Position numbers and translations under genes: made by a program
Notes under the pieces: model-generated
The model's input: the letters and a program-made list of their open reading frames with translations, nothing else
Told to the model about the DNA's origin: nothing
Database searches by the model: none
From: Sideroxydans sp.
Lineage (GTDB): Bacteria; Pseudomonadota; Gammaproteobacteria; Burkholderiales; Gallionellaceae
Direction: 5' to 3'
NCBI GenBank assembly: GCA_028687425.1
Contig: JAQUAD010000006.1
Span: forward strand, 1-64,000
DNA length: 64,000 nucleotides
Part shown: piece by piece, positions 54,533-62,978 of the stretch
Layout: every line of letters begins with the position of its first letter
Position numbering within the stretch: the stretch's first letter is position 1

Positions 54533-55402
54533 ATGAACCTGAGATGGGATGACCTGAAGCTGTTCCTTGCCGTGCATGAATATGGCAGTTTGAGTGCTGC
54601 CGCACGCATGCTGAGGCTGGGGCAGCCGACATTGAGCCGGCGTATCGCCGAACTGGAAGCGGCGGTGGGCGATGCGTTATTCGAGCGCAAGAACCAGGGC
54701 ACCATCCTGACCGCTGCGGGAGAAAAGCTTTTGCCTGCTGCGCAGCGCATGGCCGAGTGGGCGACCGAGGCTGAGCTGAGCGTGAAGAAACAAAGCAATC
54801 TGCCCGAAGGAAAAGTGCGCATCGCAGCCCCGCCCGGCATCGCCTATGAAGTGGTCGCACCGCTGGCGGCCAGAATACGCAAACAACATCCGCAGATACG
54901 GATCGAAGTGCTGTCCGGTGTGGAGGTGCTCAATCTGGGACGCGGCGAGGCGGATCTGTCGTTGCGCTCCGAGAAGCCGGTCGATGCCGATCTGATCTGC
55001 GTGGATGAGATATGCAGCGCGATGCGCGTGTACACCAGCAAGGCCTATGCAAAAAAATTACCTGTGAAGCCGGGCCTCGCCGATCTGGACTGGATATGCT
55101 GGGCTGCGCCCTACGATACGATGCGCACCAATCTGGAACTCAGTGCGCTGATCCCGGATTTCAAACCCGCTTTTACCTCCGACGATTACATCGTGCAGTA
55201 CGCAGCCTGCGTGGCCGGGGTGGGGGCCATGGTTCTGCCGCAGATATTGCATCAAGGCAGCGCTTTGCAAGAACTGGATATCGATCTGGGGCCGGGTGCG
55301 GTCGGCTATCTGTACATGGTGAGCCATAAGCGGCATCGCCACCTGCCCAAGGTGCAGCTGGTGATGGACTATATTTCCCGTGAGTTCGAGGCGTTACGCT
55401 AG
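54533..55402 (+). CDS. LysR-type transcriptional regulator
   Basis: A 289-aa LTTR. N-terminal helix-turn-helix: DDLKLFLAVHEYGSLSAAAR, LGQPTLSRRIAELEAAVGD, LFERKNQGTILTAAGE. The C-terminal effector domain has KVRIAAPPGIAYEVVAPLAA and LRSEKPVDADLICV. It lies divergently 118 bases from the MBL lipoprotein, whose promoter it probably controls. GGAGGCGGGT precedes ATG 54533. Confidence 0.92.
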   Translation: MNLRWDDLKLFLAVHEYGSLSAAARMLRLGQPTLSRRIAELEAAVGDALFERKNQGTILTAAGEKLLPAAQRMAEWATEAELSVKKQSNLPEGKVRIAAPPGIAYEVVAPLAARIRKQHPQIRIEVLSGVEVLNLGRGEADLSLRSEKPVDADLICVDEICSAMRVYTSKAYAKKLPVKPGLADLDWICWAAPYDTMRTNLELSALIPDFKPAFTSDDYIVQYAACVAGVGAMVLPQILHQGSALQELDIDLGPGAVGYLYMVSHKRHRHLPKVQLVMDYISREFEALR

Positions 55403-55427
55403 GCGGTACGGCGATTCCAACATCCAG

Positions 55428-56636
55428 CTACTCATGCCTTAGCGCTTCGATCGGATCGAGCTGCGCCGCACGACGCGCCGGCACATAACCGAAGATCACC
55501 CCGATGGCTGCCGAGAAGCCGAAAGCGAGCAGGTTGATGCTGGGGCTGAACAGGAAGGGCAGCGACAACACGATCGACAAGCCGTAGCAGGCGATGGCCG
55601 CCAGCAACAATCCCACCAGACCGCCGAATGCGGACAGCACCACCGCTTCGGTGAGGAACTGCATCAGCACTTCTTTTTCCAGTGCACCGATGGCGAGGCG
55701 GATGCCGATCTCGCGCGTGCGCTCGGTCACCGACACCAGCATGATGTTCATGATGCCGATGCCGCCCACCAGCAGGCTCACTGCAGCTACGGCGCCCAGC
55801 AGCGCAGTCATGGTGCCGATGGCGCCGGACAGGGTTTTGGCGATCTCCTTGGTGTCCTGCACGCTGAAGTTGTCGTCCTCGTTGTCAGAAAGTTTCCTGC
55901 GCTCGCGCATCAGCAGCGAGATCTGGTTGATCACCTGCTCGGAGGATGCGCCGTCCTGCATGGAGATGAGGATGGTGTTCACATCCTGCTTGCCGGTGAG
56001 GCGACGCTGCACGGTACGCAGTGGCATCACCACCGTGTCGTCCTGATCGCGTCCCATCGCGCTCTGGCCTTTGGCGGCGAGCACGCCGATCACCTCGCAG
56101 GAGAATTGCTTGATGCGCATCGTGTCACCGACCGGGCTGTGCGCTTCGAACAGTTCCTTGCGCACGGTCGCGCCGATGATGCACACGGCTTTGCCAGCGC
56201 GCTCTTCCGTGGCATTGAACAGGCGGCCGTCTTCCAGCGTCCAGTTGCCGGCGGTGAAATAGTCGCTGTTGCTGCCAGTGATGGATGTCGCCCAGTTCTT
56301 GGTGCCGACCACGACTACGGTGGTGCGGTTCACGGTGGGGGCCACGGCTTTGAGCGAGCTCACCTGTACCCGGATCGCTTCCGCATCCTCGGCCTTGAAG
56401 CTGGGCGCACCCAGGCTGCCGCTGCCCGGCCCCATGCGCTGGCCGGGGCGGAGCATCAGCAGGTTGCTGCCGAGGCTGGAGATCTGGTCCGACACCGACT
56501 GCGTCGCACCGTTGCCCAGCGTCACCATGGTGACCACGGCGGCCACGCCGATCACGATGCCGAGCACGGTCAGGAAGGAGCGCATCAGGTTGCGCCGTAT
56601 CTCGCGCAAGGCCAGCAGTAGTATGGTCCAGCCCAT
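55428..56636 (-). CDS. MacB-like ABC transporter permease
   Basis: A 402-aa FtsX/MacB-type permease with four membrane helices: one near residues 20-42 and three toward the C-terminus. The periplasmic domain lies between. Segments MRSFLTVLGIVIGVAAVVTM, RTREIGIRLAIGALEKEVL and PARRAAQLDPIEALRHE (end) are typical. It overlaps the ATPase gene by one base (TGATGG). Together with the ATPase, the MacA-like adaptor and a NodT outer-membrane factor it forms a tripartite efflux or export system, with unknown substrate. Confidence 0.92.
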   Translation of the reverse strand: MGWTILLLALREIRRNLMRSFLTVLGIVIGVAAVVTMVTLGNGATQSVSDQISSLGSNLLMLRPGQRMGPGSGSLGAPSFKAEDAEAIRVQVSSLKAVAPTVNRTTVVVVGTKNWATSITGSNSDYFTAGNWTLEDGRLFNATEERAGKAVCIIGATVRKELFEAHSPVGDTMRIKQFSCEVIGVLAAKGQSAMGRDQDDTVVMPLRTVQRRLTGKQDVNTILISMQDGASSEQVINQISLLMRERRKLSDNEDDNFSVQDTKEIAKTLSGAIGTMTALLGAVAAVSLLVGGIGIMNIMLVSVTERTREIGIRLAIGALEKEVLMQFLTEAVVLSAFGGLVGLLLAAIACYGLSIVLSLPFLFSPSINLLAFGFSAAIGVIFGYVPARRAAQLDPIEALRHE

Positions 56637-57361
56637 CAGGCCGCCTCCCCGTTCTGTCTGTCGTGTGCGATCTGGCCGTCGACGAAATGCACGACGCGTT
56701 TGGCATAGGCAGCGATGTCCGGTTCATGCGTCACCATCAGGATGGTGATGCCGTGGTCGCGGTTCATGCTGACCAGCAGTTCCATGATCTCGTGGCCGCG
56801 CTTGGAATCGAGGTTGCCGGTCGGCTCGTCGGCCAGCAGCACCTTGGGATTGGTGACGATGGCGCGCGCGATGGCAACGCGCTGTTGCTGTCCGCCGGAA
56901 AGCTCGGACGAAGTGTGGTGCGCCCATGCTTCCAGCCCGACCGAGCGCAATGCAGCCATGCCCATTTCGTGCCGGGCCGCCGCGCTCTCACCGCGATACA
57001 GCAGCGGCAGTTCCACGTTCTCCTGCGCCGAGGTGCGCGCCAGCAGATTGAAACCCTGGAACACGAAACCGAGGTGGTTGCGACGCAACAACGCACGCTG
57101 GTCGCGCGACATGCTCTCCACGTGCACACCGTTGAACAGATAAGCGCCCGAGGTCGGCGTATCGAGGCAGCCGAGGATGTTCATCGCGGTCGACTTGCCG
57201 GAGCCGCTGGGGCCCATGATGGCGACGAATTCGCCCTGGCGGATGCTCAGGTCGACACCGCGCAACGCCTGGAATGCAGCCTGCCCGTGGCCGTAGGTCT
57301 TGGTGATGCCGGCCAGTTGGATCAGCGCATCGGGTTCTGCGGTGAGTGCGGCATCATTCAT
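56636..57361 (-). CDS. MacB-like ABC transporter ATPase
   Basis: A 241-aa ATP-binding subunit of the LolD/MacB type. Walker A GPSGSGKSTAMNILG at about residue 51, signature SELSGGQQQRVAIARAI near 155, Walker B KVLLADEPTGNLDS near 175, and H-loop MVTHEPDIA. In E. coli the ATPase and permease are fused (MacB); here they are separate genes. The stop overlaps the permease start. Confidence 0.94.
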   Translation of the reverse strand: MNDAALTAEPDALIQLAGITKTYGHGQAAFQALRGVDLSIRQGEFVAIMGPSGSGKSTAMNILGCLDTPTSGAYLFNGVHVESMSRDQRALLRRNHLGFVFQGFNLLARTSAQENVELPLLYRGESAAARHEMGMAALRSVGLEAWAHHTSSELSGGQQQRVAIARAIVTNPKVLLADEPTGNLDSKRGHEIMELLVSMNRDHGITILMVTHEPDIAAYAKRVVHFVDGQIAHDRQNGEAA

Positions 57362-58629
57362 TTGGCGGATTTCTGTGTGCCGATGATGACGCGTGCACCT
57401 GCCTGCAGTCCGCCGCTGACGATCTGCGTGCGGCGTCCGTCGCTGAGGCCGATGCTGACTTCGACCGGCGTCGGTTTGTTGTCCTGCAATACCCAGAGGG
57501 TGCGCGAACTGCTGCTGGCCGACGTATTCTCCTTCGCCTGCTTGGGTTGCTGCGGGCGGCGCGGCATCAGGCTGGCGACGAAGCCGCTGCTGGACGAGGA
57601 TTTGCCGGCCGAAGGCGTGAAGCGCAAAGCGGCATTCGGCACCAGCAGGGCATCGTGCAGGTTGGCGGTTGAGATCTCGGCGGTGGCGGTCATGCCGGGA
57701 CGCAGGCTGAGGTCGGCGTTGGAAACGTTGAGGATGGTCTTGTAGGTCACCACGCCGTCCGTGGTCTGGGCGCCGAACCCCACGCGCGAGATCTCGGCCG
57801 GATACTTGCGTCCCGGCCAGGCGTCCACCATGAAGTAGGCCTGTTGCCCGTTCTTCACCTGGCTCACGTCGGCCTCGTCCACATCCACCTGCAACTGCAT
57901 GCGCGACAGGTCTTCCGCGATGGTGAACAGCACCGGTGCCTGCAACGAGGCCGCCACGGTCTGTCCCGATTCGATCTTGCGCGTCAGCACGATGCCGTCG
58001 ATGGGCGAGCGGATGCTGGCTTTGGAAAGATTGGTCTGGTCCGAACGCAGGCTGGCGGAAGCTTGCGCCGCGGCCGCACGCGCATTGGCTTCGTTCGCTT
58101 CGGCACGTGTCACGGCCGCTTCCGCCGCTTCCAGTTCGCTGCGCGACGGCACCTTGCCGCCGGTCAGTTCGGCCACCTGGCGCAAGCGCGCCAGCGTGGC
58201 GCGCGATTCCTTCACCGTGGCCTGCATCTGCGCCACCTGTGCTTGCGCGGCGAGTACGGCGGCTTGCGATTTGACCACCTGGTCGTTCAGCTTGGACAGG
58301 TCTAGCCGCACCAGCACCTGGCCGCGTTTGACCAGATCGTTCTCGTCCACCAGCACGCTCTCGACGATGCCGGACAGTTCGCTGCCCACGTCCACCTGAT
58401 TGGTGGGATACAGGTTGCCGGTGGCCGACACTGTCACCGACAGATCGCCGAGTACGGCTTCCTCGGTGAGGTAGCTGCCATTGTTCGTGCCGTTCGATCT
58501 GGGCCAGGCGAGCCAGCCGGCCAGCAGGATGGCGACGGCGATCAGTGCGAGCAGCAGCAGGCGGTTGCGTTTGCTGTTGTCTGGCGTGCGGGCGATGGCG
58601 AGTAGCGGATCGTTGGTTGTGTCATTCAT
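57358..58629 (-). CDS. MacA-like periplasmic adaptor protein
   Basis: A 423-aa membrane-fusion protein. N-terminal helix LLLLALIAVAILLAGWLAW anchors it; the lipoyl/hairpin/barrel organisation follows with VSATGNLYPTNQVDVGSELS, a coiled hairpin with AAQAQVAQMQATVKESRAT and a barrel segment IRSPIDGIVLTRKIESGQTV. It links the ABC permease to the outer-membrane factor. Overlaps the ATPase gene by four bases. The N-terminal start is ATG 58629; a start 10 codons upstream is possible. Confidence 0.93.
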   Translation of the reverse strand: MNDTTNDPLLAIARTPDNSKRNRLLLLALIAVAILLAGWLAWPRSNGTNNGSYLTEEAVLGDLSVTVSATGNLYPTNQVDVGSELSGIVESVLVDENDLVKRGQVLVRLDLSKLNDQVVKSQAAVLAAQAQVAQMQATVKESRATLARLRQVAELTGGKVPSRSELEAAEAAVTRAEANEANARAAAAQASASLRSDQTNLSKASIRSPIDGIVLTRKIESGQTVAASLQAPVLFTIAEDLSRMQLQVDVDEADVSQVKNGQQAYFMVDAWPGRKYPAEISRVGFGAQTTDGVVTYKTILNVSNADLSLRPGMTATAEISTANLHDALLVPNAALRFTPSAGKSSSSSGFVASLMPRRPQQPKQAKENTSASSSSRTLWVLQDNKPTPVEVSIGLSDGRRTQIVSGGLQAGARVIIGTQKSAK

Positions 58630-58795
58630 GGTCGTAAACTTTCGTCCTGATAACTGCAATTCAAGTCACAGAGAATACCGAGAAAGGAAAGGGCTCTGCA
58701 TATTTTGCGAACCCGCCCCAAAGGTAAAGTGACAGTTGCTGATAGCCATTTGTTTTTCTCTGTGACCTCTGTGTACTCTGCGGCAAATAAAGGTT

Positions 58796-60208
58796 TCAAG
58801 GTTCATGGGTAGGCGCAACAGGCAGGGCGGCATCTTCGTTCCAGCCGCCGCCCATGGCTTTGTACAGGCTGATCAATGCGGTGCGTTCGTCCAGCTCTGC
58901 GCTGGCCAGATTATCTTCGCTGGAAAGCAGGGTGCGGTCGGTGTCGAGCACGCTCTGGAAATCGACCAGGCCGCCTTCGTAGCGCTGGCGCGCCATCAAT
59001 GCGGCATTGCGCGCGGAGGTCGAGGCGTTCTGCAGGGCGGCGCGGCGTTCGTGGCTGTTGGCATAGCTGGTCAGTGCATTCTCCATGTCTTCCAGCGCGA
59101 CCAGCACCGTTTGCTCATAGGCGATCAGCGCCTGTTGCTGCACCGCGTTCTGCGCGGCGACGCGGCTGCTCAGACGGCCGCCGTCGAAGATGGATTGCGC
59201 CAGACTGCCCGACAGCGAACGCGTCAGGTTGGCACTGTCGCCCAGTGCACCGGCAGTGAGTGCCTTCCAGCCCAGGCTGCCGCTCAACGAGAAGGATGGA
59301 TACTGTGCCGCTGTCTCCTGGCCGATGCGCGCGGTCTCGGCTGCCACGCGTCGTTCCGCGGCCTGCACATCGGGGCGCTGGCGCAAGGTATCGGCGGGGA
59401 TGCTGAGCGCGACCTCGTCCGGCAGCGGCGGCAACGCGGCGGGCGTGCCCAAGCGTTCATGCAGTGCAGCGGGGAACTGTCCCAGCAACACCGCCAGGCG
59501 ATTCTCGGCCTTGACCAGATTGGTGGCGAGCGTGGGGATGCCGGCCAGTGTTTGTTGCAGATTGCTGTTCGCCTGTTCCACTTCCATCGAGGTCACCAAT
59601 CCGGCCTGCGCGCGCCACTCGGTGATCTTCAGCGTCTCGCGCTGCGCGGTCAGGTTGTTGCGTGCGATGTCCAGACGCTGCTGCAGACTGCGCAATTGCA
59701 CATAGTTGAGCGCGACCTCGGCGACGAGCGTGACCTGCGTGTTGTACAGGTTCGCCAGCGTCGCACCGGCATCGGCTTGTGCCGCTTCCGAGGCGCGGCG
59801 CAGGCCGCCGAACAGGTCGATCTCCCAGCTTGCATCGAAACCCGCATTGAACTGGTTGGCGGGCGAAGCGCTGCCGCTCTTGCTGCGGTTGGCGCCGAGC
59901 GAGCCGTTCAGCCTGGGCATGAAGTTGGCATCGGAGATGTCGAGACGCGAGCGCGCCTCCAGCAGTTTGGCGCGCGCGCTGCGCATGTCCGGGCTGTTGC
60001 GCAATGCCGTCGCGATCAGCTCGTTCAACAAGGGATCGTTCAGGCGCAACCACCATTGCGAGATGTCCTGCGGCTGTTGCGCGGGGCGCGTGCCGCCAGC
60101 GTTGTGCCAGTTCGCCGGTGCGGCGGGGTCTTGTTTGACGTAGTCCGGTCCCACGGCACAACCGGCCAGTGGCACGAGCAACATCAGTGTTCGGAACGAC
60201 GCTTTCAC
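58796..60208 (-). CDS. NodT-family outer-membrane efflux lipoprotein
   Basis: A 470-aa TolC-like channel of the NodT/OprM type. Lipoprotein signal LMLLVPLAGCAVGPDYVKQD, with the lipobox cysteine at 17. Two repeated helical-hairpin and barrel halves are visible: ATALRNSPDMRSARAKLLEA and later LRQRPDVQAAERRVAAETAR, EQTVLVALEDMENALTSYAN. It heads the operon with MacA, ATPase and permease. The 166-base gap to the adaptor holds no gene. Confidence 0.93.
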   Translation of the reverse strand: MKASFRTLMLLVPLAGCAVGPDYVKQDPAAPANWHNAGGTRPAQQPQDISQWWLRLNDPLLNELIATALRNSPDMRSARAKLLEARSRLDISDANFMPRLNGSLGANRSKSGSASPANQFNAGFDASWEIDLFGGLRRASEAAQADAGATLANLYNTQVTLVAEVALNYVQLRSLQQRLDIARNNLTAQRETLKITEWRAQAGLVTSMEVEQANSNLQQTLAGIPTLATNLVKAENRLAVLLGQFPAALHERLGTPAALPPLPDEVALSIPADTLRQRPDVQAAERRVAAETARIGQETAAQYPSFSLSGSLGWKALTAGALGDSANLTRSLSGSLAQSIFDGGRLSSRVAAQNAVQQQALIAYEQTVLVALEDMENALTSYANSHERRAALQNASTSARNAALMARQRYEGGLVDFQSVLDTDRTLLSSEDNLASAELDERTALISLYKAMGGGWNEDAALPVAPTHEP

Positions 60209-60425
60209 ATCTGCCTTTCAAATGGGTGGCCGCTGCGGCCGGATACAAGCCGAATTCTATAGAGGATGGTGGGCAATTTGTATAAACCTGTAGTGTCATG
60301 CCGGGTTTGACGCATCATTCCGGCTCACCCACAATCCGTGCATCGGATCGCAGTATGTCGCAATGGTTTCCGCGCGAGGCAAACTTTACAATTCTTCACA
60401 GGCACGACCTTTCAAACGGAACAAG

Positions 60426-60848
60426 ATGAACGAAACGGCAGAAAAACTTCGCGTCGACAAATGGCTGTGGGCGGCGCGCTTCTTCAAAACACGCAGCATC
60501 GCCGCCGACGCGGTCGAGAGCGGCAAGGTGACCATGGACGGCGCCCGCATCAAGCAGGCCAAGACCGTGGGCGTGGGCGACGTGCTGGTGATCCGCCTCG
60601 GGCCATACCAGCATGAGATCGAAGTACTCGGTCTGTCGAACAAGCGCGGTCCGGCACCGGTCGCGCAGCAGCTGTATCGCGAGACGGAAGAGAGCAAAAA
60701 GAAGCGCGCGATACAGGCGGAGCAGAACAAGCTGCTGCCGCATTCCGACCTGAAAGGCCGACCGACCAAGCGTGACCGCCGCGAGATCGCGCGCATGGTG
60801 GAAGGCAAACCCTCCTCGCGCAAGAGTGCCTGGGGCGATTTCGACTAA
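60426..60848 (+). CDS. hslR: S4-domain RNA-binding heat-shock protein Hsp15
   Basis: A 140-aa S4-domain protein resembling HslR, which binds free 50S subunits carrying nascent chains after heat shock. The S4 motif VDKWLWAARFFKTRSIAADA at residues 10-29 and KVTMDGARIKQAKTVGVGD follow the family, and a basic C-terminal tail KGRPTKRDRREIARM completes it. Start ATG 60426, not the longer upstream frame. A heat-shock promoter was not identified. Confidence 0.9.
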   Translation: MNETAEKLRVDKWLWAARFFKTRSIAADAVESGKVTMDGARIKQAKTVGVGDVLVIRLGPYQHEIEVLGLSNKRGPAPVAQQLYRETEESKKKRAIQAEQNKLLPHSDLKGRPTKRDRREIARMVEGKPSSRKSAWGDFD

Positions 60849-60888
60849 CGATCATGGAGGCCCATCCGAATGATGAAAGCGTTCTCGC

Positions 60889-60957
60889 ACATGATCGTTC
60901 CCCCTCCCCAACCCTCCCCCCGAGGAGGAGGGGGCAAACGAGCTTCGCGTATTTCAT
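60889..60957. repeat. GC-rich palindromic repeat between hslR and kinase gene
   Basis: Contains CCCCCTCCCCAACCCTCC and CGAGGAGGAGGGGGCAAACG, a hairpin-forming tract followed by CTTCGCGTATTTCAT. It resembles the element within trhP (19324-19401), in opposite orientation. It stays open in the frame of the downstream kinase gene but is not likely to be part of the protein. Confidence 0.75.
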
Positions 60958-60967
60958 ACCTTGGGGC

Positions 60968-62524
60968 ATGACCACGCTTGCCGATCAGCGACGTTTGATC
61001 ATCGCGCTGCAGGAAGCGCATGCGGCACAGGTGATCGAGACGCATATCTCATGGGTGTTGCTGATCGGTGAATACGCTTACAAGATCAAGAAGGCGGTCG
61101 ATCTCGGTTTTCTCGATTATTCATCGCTGTCATTACGCGAATATTTCTGTGCAGAAGAGTTGCGCCTCAACCGGCGCACCGCACCCGATCTCTATCTGGA
61201 AGTGGTGAGCATAGGCGGCATCGTGGAGGCGCCGCAGCTCGCTGCGCGACCCGCCATCGAATATGCCGTGAAGATGCGTCGCTTCACCGATGATGCGCTG
61301 ATGGATGCGCGCTTGCGGCAGGGCGCTGTCCAAGCGTCGCACATCGATGCGCTTGCGGCCGAGATGGTGCGTTTCCATGCACAGGCTGTCGAGCTCGATC
61401 CGCATTCCTCATACGCCACGGCCGAATCCATCCGCGCCGCTGCGATGCAGAACTTCGCGCAGATGCGCACGCTGCTGCATGACGAGAGCGACCTGCAGCA
61501 GCTGGTTGCGCTGCAGCGGCGCACAGAGGAGGAATGGCAGGCATGCCGTGCACTGTTCGAATCGCGGCGCAGTGCAGGCGCGGTACGCGAATGTCATGGC
61601 GACCTGCACCTGGGCAACATCGCGTTCATCGGCGAGCGACCCGTGCCGTTCGACTGTATCGAGTTCTCGCCGTCCTTGCGCTGGATCGATGTGATGGACG
61701 AGGTCGCCTTCACCATGATGGATTTGCTGCATCACGGGCGCAGCGATCTTGCATGGCGTTACCTGAATGCCTATCTGGAAGCGAGCGGCGACTATGCCGG
61801 CGTGGGCGTGTTGCGTTTTTATCTGGCCTATCGTGCGGCGGTGCGCGCCAAGGTGGAGGCGATCCGCGCCAGCCAGTCCGCGCATCGCGCTCAGGCACGC
61901 CGACAGATGCTGCAGACCAGCAGGGCCTATCTGGGCCTGGCGCAAGCCTGCCTGTCCGGGCGACACGCTGCCTTGATCATCACCCACGGTTTGCCAGGTT
62001 CGGGCAAGACCACTTTTGCCCAGTATGCTTTGGAGCAGATCGGTGCCGTGCGCATCCGCTCCGATGTCGAGCGCAAGCGCTTGTTCGGTTTGTCGGCGCT
62101 GGAGCAGAGCAGCCGGCTGGACACGGACATCTACAGCAGGGACGCAACGCAGCGGACCTACGCCAGATTGCATGAGCTGGCGCACATGCTGCTGGGGCTG
62201 GGCTACACTGTGCTGGTCGATGCGGCATTCCTTCGCATCGAAGAGCGCCAGCAGTTCCGTGCGCTGGCACTGTCGCTGGACGTGCCGTTCGCGATCGCCT
62301 CGCTGGATGCGGAAATGCGGATATTGCGCGAGCGTCTCGAAAGGCGTCGCTGTGATGCGTCGGAGGCGGATGTGCAGGTGCTTGGCAAATTGAAGACAGT
62401 GCGTCAGGAATTAACGGTGGTGGAGCTGGGCGAGGCGTTGCACTTCGATACTGCGCGGTCGCCCCTGTCACGCATGAACAATTCCGGCTGGCGGGGATTG
62501 CTGCAGCGCATCAGGTCATTCTGA
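60968..62524 (+). CDS. Aminoglycoside phosphotransferase-like and P-loop kinase fusion protein
   Basis: A 518-aa two-domain protein. The N-terminal half is APH-like: IKKAVDLGFLDYSSLSLREY, catalytic ECHGDLHLGNIAF near residue 222 and PFDCIEFSPSLRWIDVMDEV. The C-terminal half has a P-loop ATHGLPGSGKTTF-like motif near residue 340 (GLPGSGKTTFAQ) and IRSDVERKRLFGL, as in zeta-toxin or nucleotide kinases. The ATG at 60968 is preferred, since the upstream extension is a repeat element. Substrate unknown. Confidence 0.83.
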   Translation: MTTLADQRRLIIALQEAHAAQVIETHISWVLLIGEYAYKIKKAVDLGFLDYSSLSLREYFCAEELRLNRRTAPDLYLEVVSIGGIVEAPQLAARPAIEYAVKMRRFTDDALMDARLRQGAVQASHIDALAAEMVRFHAQAVELDPHSSYATAESIRAAAMQNFAQMRTLLHDESDLQQLVALQRRTEEEWQACRALFESRRSAGAVRECHGDLHLGNIAFIGERPVPFDCIEFSPSLRWIDVMDEVAFTMMDLLHHGRSDLAWRYLNAYLEASGDYAGVGVLRFYLAYRAAVRAKVEAIRASQSAHRAQARRQMLQTSRAYLGLAQACLSGRHAALIITHGLPGSGKTTFAQYALEQIGAVRIRSDVERKRLFGLSALEQSSRLDTDIYSRDATQRTYARLHELAHMLLGLGYTVLVDAAFLRIEERQQFRALALSLDVPFAIASLDAEMRILRERLERRRCDASEADVQVLGKLKTVRQELTVVELGEALHFDTARSPLSRMNNSGWRGLLQRIRSF

Positions 62525-62543
62525 CATTCAGAAAAAGGGAGCA

Positions 62544-62975
62544 ATGAACATGGCGATAGCATGGCGGGAACAGCTGAGTGTCGGCAACAACATCATCGAC
62601 GACGATCATAAATACCTGATCGAGATCATCAACCGCGTCGAGGCGTGTCTGGGCAGGAAGGATATGGCCGCACTACAGGCGGAATTGAGGCGCCTGCATG
62701 AATATTCCTTGCTGCACTTCGATCGTGAAGAGCGGATCGCAACTGCGATCGGCTATCAGCAGACGCCCGGCTTGCAGCAGTCGCATCAAGTGCTGATGGA
62801 AAAACTGGCGAAGATGCAGGCGGATTTCGTGAGTGCGGAACAGTCGTGGTCGCCTGATCTGGTGAAGGGCTTTGCCGATTTCCTGCGCAACTGGCTGATC
62901 GATCACGTCATCAAGGAAGACCTGCTGATGAAGCCGTCCCTGCAGAAGTATTCGCCTGCCTATACCCCCTGGTAG
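62544..62975 (+). CDS. Bacteriohemerythrin
   Basis: A 143-aa oxygen-binding diiron protein. Putative ligands: H22 (DDDHKY), H58 and E62 (LLHFDREER), H81 (QQSHQVLM), H121 and D126 (DHVIKED). The first histidine of the usual HxxxH pair (position 77) is leucine here, so one of seven ligands seems missing. No signal peptide. The gene follows the kinase fusion by 19 bases and is convergent with a diguanylate cyclase. Confidence 0.86.
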   Translation: MNMAIAWREQLSVGNNIIDDDHKYLIEIINRVEACLGRKDMAALQAELRRLHEYSLLHFDREERIATAIGYQQTPGLQQSHQVLMEKLAKMQADFVSAEQSWSPDLVKGFADFLRNWLIDHVIKEDLLMKPSLQKYSPAYTPW

Positions 62976-62978
62976 GTT

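Noticed and set aside
60854-60967. N-terminal extension of the kinase fusion gene
   Set aside because: The extra 38 codons are encoded by the palindromic repeat and would not resemble a protein domain. ATG 60968 begins the family-like sequence.
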